Below, in pieces: positions 60,743-64,000 of a DNA stretch of 64,000 nucleotides (position 1 is the first letter of the stretch; every line of letters begins with the position of its first letter). The DNA lies in assembly GCF_004123835.1 (NCBI RefSeq), contig NZ_MZMU01000012.1, positions 806,001 to 870,000 of the forward strand, given 5' to 3'. The stretch is from Rhizobium leguminosarum. Lineage in GTDB: Bacteria; Pseudomonadota; Alphaproteobacteria; Rhizobiales; Rhizobiaceae. The notes beneath the pieces are model-generated. The model saw nothing but the letters and a program-made list of their open reading frames with translations. It was not told where the DNA came from and searched no databases. Both the position numbers and the translations under genes were made by a program.

Positions 60743-62879
60743 TTCCAGTAACCCGAAGGCACTGATCTATGCACCGGCCGGACGCGATGCCCAGGTTGCG
60801 GCATCCTTGACCGATGAGGCCGGACTATCATCGATCGCAGTTGCCGATTTGAATCTCTTCGCGTCGTCGCTGGATGACGACATCGCGGTTGGCGTGTTGA
60901 CGGAAGAGGCCGTTCGCGGCAGTGACCTGAAACCGATTGCTGCCTGGGTTGCCGCCCAGCCAAGCTGGTCCGACCTGCCGTTCATCGTCCTCACCCGCCG
61001 CGGTGGCGGACCTGAACGAAATCCAGCCGCTGCCAGGCTTTCCGAGGTTCTCGGTAATGTCGCTTTTCTGGAGAGGCCGTTCCATGCGACGTCCTTTATC
61101 AGCGTTGCCCGCACAGCTTTAAAGGGACGTCTGCGCCAATACGAAGCGCGAGCCCGGCTCGAGGCTCTGAGCGAGGGAGAACGGCGATTGCAGACGGCAC
61201 TCGCCGCCGGCCGTCTCGGGGCATGGGAGCTGGAACTGTCCTCGATGGCCTTGTCGGCCTCGGCGACCTGCAAGGCAGTCTTCGGCCGCAGCCCGGATGA
61301 CGATGTGACGCGCGACGATCTGATCGCAAGCATCCACCCCGACGACCGGGATCTTGTGCTGGCGCGCCTGCGCCAGACGATCGATACCGGACGCGACTAT
61401 TCGATCGAGCACAGGACGATCTGGCCGGATGGATCGCTGCATTGGACCGAGGTCCACGCGCAGCTTTATTCCGACAGATATGGTTCCGCCAGGAAACTCG
61501 TCGGCGTCTGCTCCGATACCACCGTCCGCAAGACCATCGAGGAAAATCTGAGACGGCTCAATGAAAACCTCGAAGAGCGTGTGAGGGAACGGACCAAAGA
61601 GGTCAACGCCGCTCACCAGACCCTGCTCGAGGAAGTCGCCCAGCGTGAAAGAGCCGAGGAGCAGCTTCGCCAATCGCAAAAGATGGAGGCGATCGGCCAG
61701 CTGACCGGCGGCGTAGCACACGACTTCAACAATCTGCTGATGGTCGTTCTTGGAAATCTGGAGCTGCTCGGCAAGCACGTTGCCGGAGATGCCAAGGCGA
61801 CACGTTTGGTCGACGGGGCAATTCAGGGCGCGCGACGCGGGGCGGCGTTGACGCAGCGGCTGCTGGCTTTTGCCAGGCAGCAGGATCTGCAGGTCAAGCC
61901 CGTCGATCTGGCCGAGCTGGTCTCCGGCATGAACGACCTGCTGCGGCGCTCAGTCGGATCCTCGATCAGCATCGAAACCACCCTGCCGGCGACGCTGCCG
62001 CCGGCGCTGGTGGATGCGAACCAGCTCGAATTGGCGCTGCTCAACCTTGCGGTCAATGCCCGCGATGCGATGCCGGATGGCGGGACGTTGGCCATATCGC
62101 TGCGCGAGGAGCAGGTGGCCGGCGATGACGGCGCTCTCGGCGAGGGGGCCTATCTTGTGCTGGGAGTGGCCGACAGCGGCACCGGCATGGACGCAGAGAC
62201 GCTGAAGAAGGCAGTCGATCCGTTTTTCTCGACCAAGGAACTCGGAAAGGGCACGGGCCTCGGCTTATCGATGATCCACGGACTTGCCGTTCAGCTCAAT
62301 GGCGCACTTCTTCTGACAAGCGAGCCTGGGGTTGGAACGACCGCCGAGCTGTGGCTTCCGGCGACTGAACGGCGCCCCGAGCGGCCGGCCGAAGCGGAAC
62401 TGCCCGTTCCGCAAGCTGCATCCAGACTGAAGATCCTTCTGGTCGATGACGATGCCTTGATCGCCATGAGTTCGGTCGACATGCTTGAAGATCTCGGCCA
62501 CGAGGTCGTCGAAGCAAACTCCGGCTCGCAGGCGCTGGAATTGATCAGCGGCCAGCATTTCGACCTTGTCATAACCGACTATTCGATGCCTGGTATGACC
62601 GGCGCACAGCTTGCCCAGGCCGCGCGGGACATTCATCCGGCATTGCCGATCGTGCTGGCGACAGGTTACGCCGATCTTCCCGCCGGTACCGACATCGATC
62701 TTCCGAGATTGGCAAAGCCCTATGATCAGGCTCAGCTCGCCAAGGAAATCGCCAAGGCGATGGCAAGCGAAACGGCTCCGCTTCTTAGATCCGGCGGCGA
62801 CGCAGGTGGTTCAAAGCTTCGCCTGTGCAAGGCCAACGATGTCAGCGATGAAATCGGCGATGGCGCCTGTGTCGTCTAG
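60720..62879 (+). CDS. hybrid histidine kinase linked to KaiC
   Basis: From GTG 60720 the protein has 719 residues: a degenerate receiver-like N-domain (about 13-130), a PAS domain (about 150-265), a coiled coil (EENLRRLNENLEERVRERTK), HisKA with phospho-His near 334 (GGVAHDFNNLLMVVLGNLEL), a HATPase domain and a C-terminal receiver with Asp near 620 (DLVITDYSMPGMTG). It overlaps kaiC by 23 bases. The start is uncertain: GTG 60669 is also open and no good ribosome-binding site is seen. The last 23 codons overlap mobB on the other strand. Confidence 0.85.
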   Translation: MRTAAIPNSSNPKALIYAPAGRDAQVAASLTDEAGLSSIAVADLNLFASSLDDDIAVGVLTEEAVRGSDLKPIAAWVAAQPSWSDLPFIVLTRRGGGPERNPAAARLSEVLGNVAFLERPFHATSFISVARTALKGRLRQYEARARLEALSEGERRLQTALAAGRLGAWELELSSMALSASATCKAVFGRSPDDDVTRDDLIASIHPDDRDLVLARLRQTIDTGRDYSIEHRTIWPDGSLHWTEVHAQLYSDRYGSARKLVGVCSDTTVRKTIEENLRRLNENLEERVRERTKEVNAAHQTLLEEVAQRERAEEQLRQSQKMEAIGQLTGGVAHDFNNLLMVVLGNLELLGKHVAGDAKATRLVDGAIQGARRGAALTQRLLAFARQQDLQVKPVDLAELVSGMNDLLRRSVGSSISIETTLPATLPPALVDANQLELALLNLAVNARDAMPDGGTLAISLREEQVAGDDGALGEGAYLVLGVADSGTGMDAETLKKAVDPFFSTKELGKGTGLGLSMIHGLAVQLNGALLLTSEPGVGTTAELWLPATERRPERPAEAELPVPQAASRLKILLVDDDALIAMSSVDMLEDLGHEVVEANSGSQALELISGQHFDLVITDYSMPGMTGAQLAQAARDIHPALPIVLATGYADLPAGTDIDLPRLAKPYDQAQLAKEIAKAMASETAPLLRSGGDAGGSKLRLCKANDVSDEIGDGACVV

Positions 62880-63332
62880 ATCGAAGACCGGCAGGGCCGT
62901 ATCCGTGACCGCATGATCGGCGGCGATGGCGCAGATATGGGGATCGCTCGGCGCCAGCGGTTCGCGATTGGCGGCCTCCAGCCGGCGGGCCTCTATCTTC
63001 GGGATCGGTTCGCGCTTGTAGCCTTCGATCAGCACGAGATCGCAGGGCGCGAGACGGGCGAGGATCTCCTCGAATTCGGGTTCGGGTGCGCCGCGCAGCT
63101 CGTGCATGATGGCGTAGCGGGTGCCGGAGACGATGGTGACCTCATGGGCGCCGGCCTGGCGGTGGCGGTAGCTGTCGGCCCCGACCTTGTCGATGTCGAA
63201 ATCATGATGGGCGTGCTTGATCGTCGAGATCCTGTAGCCGCGGCGGGTGAACTCCGTCACCAGCCGCACCGCGAGCCCGGTCTTGCCCGAGTTCTTCCAG
63301 CCGGCGATACCGAAGATTTTCGGTGCGGTCAT
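62811..63332 (-). CDS. mobB: molybdopterin-guanine dinucleotide biosynthesis adaptor protein
   Basis: The 173-residue GTP-binding protein has the P-loop GWKNSGKT near 8-16, STIKHAHHDFDIDKVGADSY and LVLIEGYKREPIPKIE, all typical of MobB, which helps MobA load GMP onto molybdopterin. Its start overlaps mobA by four bases and its 3' end overlaps the convergent kinase gene by 69 bases. Confidence 0.93.
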   Translation of the reverse strand: MTAPKIFGIAGWKNSGKTGLAVRLVTEFTRRGYRISTIKHAHHDFDIDKVGADSYRHRQAGAHEVTIVSGTRYAIMHELRGAPEPEFEEILARLAPCDLVLIEGYKREPIPKIEARRLEAANREPLAPSDPHICAIAADHAVTDTALPVFDLDDTGAIADFIADIVGLAQAKL

Positions 63333-63961
63333 GCGCGAAGGGCCTCCAGCCAGCGTTCCGCCTCGACCAGATCATCAGGCGTATTGATGTTGAAGAAGGG
63401 ATCGAGCAAGCTGGCGCGGGTCGGATGCAGCGGAAACGCTACTTCCGTGACGTCATGCCGTAGCAGGAAGTCGCGTACGCGGCGCTTCTCGTCGGTGGCG
63501 ATCCAGGCTTCGAGATCGGCGGCCAGCGTCACCGGCCAGAGCCCGAAAACGGGATGGCTGCGGCCCTCGGAGGCGGCAATGGCGATCTGCGACGGGTGCT
63601 CGATTGCGGCCGCCAGCCGGGCGACGAGATCGGCCGGGAAGAACGGGCAATCGACCGAGACGGTGACGACATGGGTGATCGAGGGCAGGCCGGCGGCATA
63701 GACCATGGCGGCATGGATGCCGGCCATCGGCCCGGCCTTGCCGCGAAAACGGTCGGGAACGACAGGCACGTCCTCGGCGGCGGCATCGGCATTGACGGCA
63801 ACGAACAAGGCCTGCTGCGAGAGGCGGGTCAGCACATGGCGGAGCAGGCTCTCGGCCCCAAGCATTACGCCCGCCTTGTCGCGGCCCATGCGCTGCGAGC
63901 GGCCGCCGGCCAATACGACGCCCGCTACAAGAGATTTATCCAACGAGAATTCAGCCATCAT
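63329..63961 (-). CDS. mobA: molybdenum cofactor guanylyltransferase
   Basis: The 210-residue enzyme transfers GMP from GTP to Mo-molybdopterin to make the bis-MGD cofactor. It shows the nucleotidyltransferase loop VLAGGRSQRMGRDKA, then VVPDRFRGKAGPMAGIHAAM and VSVDCPFFPADLVARL with the metal Asp. AAGGATGATG at its 5' end is close to the window edge. It is co-translated with mobB. Confidence 0.93.
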   Translation of the reverse strand: MMAEFSLDKSLVAGVVLAGGRSQRMGRDKAGVMLGAESLLRHVLTRLSQQALFVAVNADAAAEDVPVVPDRFRGKAGPMAGIHAAMVYAAGLPSITHVVTVSVDCPFFPADLVARLAAAIEHPSQIAIAASEGRSHPVFGLWPVTLAADLEAWIATDEKRRVRDFLLRHDVTEVAFPLHPTRASLLDPFFNINTPDDLVEAERWLEALRA

Positions 63962-64000
63962 CCTTCCTCAAACCGGCGCGCGCGGCGCGGATTCCTGCGC

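Overview
The window looks like a chromosomal segment of an alphaproteobacterium of the Rhizobium/Agrobacterium group, most likely Rhizobium sensu stricto. The evidence is high GC, many four-base ATGA overlaps between genes, a RopA/Omp2b-type porin, a Usg protein, a DUF1289 protein next to a retropepsin, cobS/cobT divergently arranged, and several classes of rhizobial intergenic palindromes. No rRNA, tRNA, CRISPR, phage or IS element was recognised.

Layout. 1-5154: plant-polysaccharide and sugar genes (end of a GH2 beta-mannosidase, TIM-barrel isomerase, Gfo/Idh oxidoreductase, MgrA-like aldo/keto reductase, GH43 xylosidase). 5155-9884: a gap with a possible minus-strand small RNA, an ABC-2 exporter pair, an SDR protein with a degenerate active site, a LysR regulator, and a small EamA transporter with a highly structured leader. 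9986-16915: retropepsin and DUF1289 proteins, cobS/cobT, dgkA, a membrane histidine kinase, a secreted nuclease, a uracil-DNA-glycosylase-like protein and an Lrp regulator. 17634-22058: porin, LysR, AlkD-like repair protein, 3-hydroxyisobutyrate-dehydrogenase-like protein. 22148-26557: a sulfonate operon (ssuA, ssuD, ssuC, ssuB) that carries a decayed second copy of the ssuA promoter and signal peptide. 26746-30407: two ArsR-SRPBCC modules facing each other around two DUF1801 proteins, with a GST. 30498-37729: methyltransferase, DUF2270 and Usg proteins, a polar amino-acid ABC transporter, and a very Ala/Pro/Glu/Lys-rich OmpA-family protein.

37954-48522 is one long minus-strand catabolic unit: DeoR regulator, DeoC aldolase, a long aldehyde dehydrogenase, RbsD/FucU mutarotase, RbsK-like kinase and a four-gene sugar ABC importer. 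Together these could import 2-deoxyribose, phosphorylate it and split it to glyceraldehyde-3-phosphate and acetaldehyde, then oxidise the acetaldehyde.

48905-58018 is a redox/detoxification cluster built around an OmpR-type two-component system: alpha/beta hydrolase, DipZ-like CcdA-thioredoxin protein, Tat-exported epoxide-hydrolase-like protein, response regulator, kinase, Ohr, a 53-residue secreted peptide, GST, aldo/keto reductase and cupin. The divergent region carries TGTATC repeats spaced 10 bp apart and pointing at each flanking gene. 58184-62879 holds a LysR gene and a KaiC-like double ATPase overlapping a hybrid histidine kinase. The window ends with mobB and mobA.

The most interesting non-standard signals are the cloverleaf-like RNA that buries the ribosome-binding site of the EamA gene (9801-9884), the duplicated promoter plus signal-peptide remnant in the ssu operon, the direct-repeat operators of the redox cluster, and the KaiC-hybrid kinase pair with an upstream mini-ORF.
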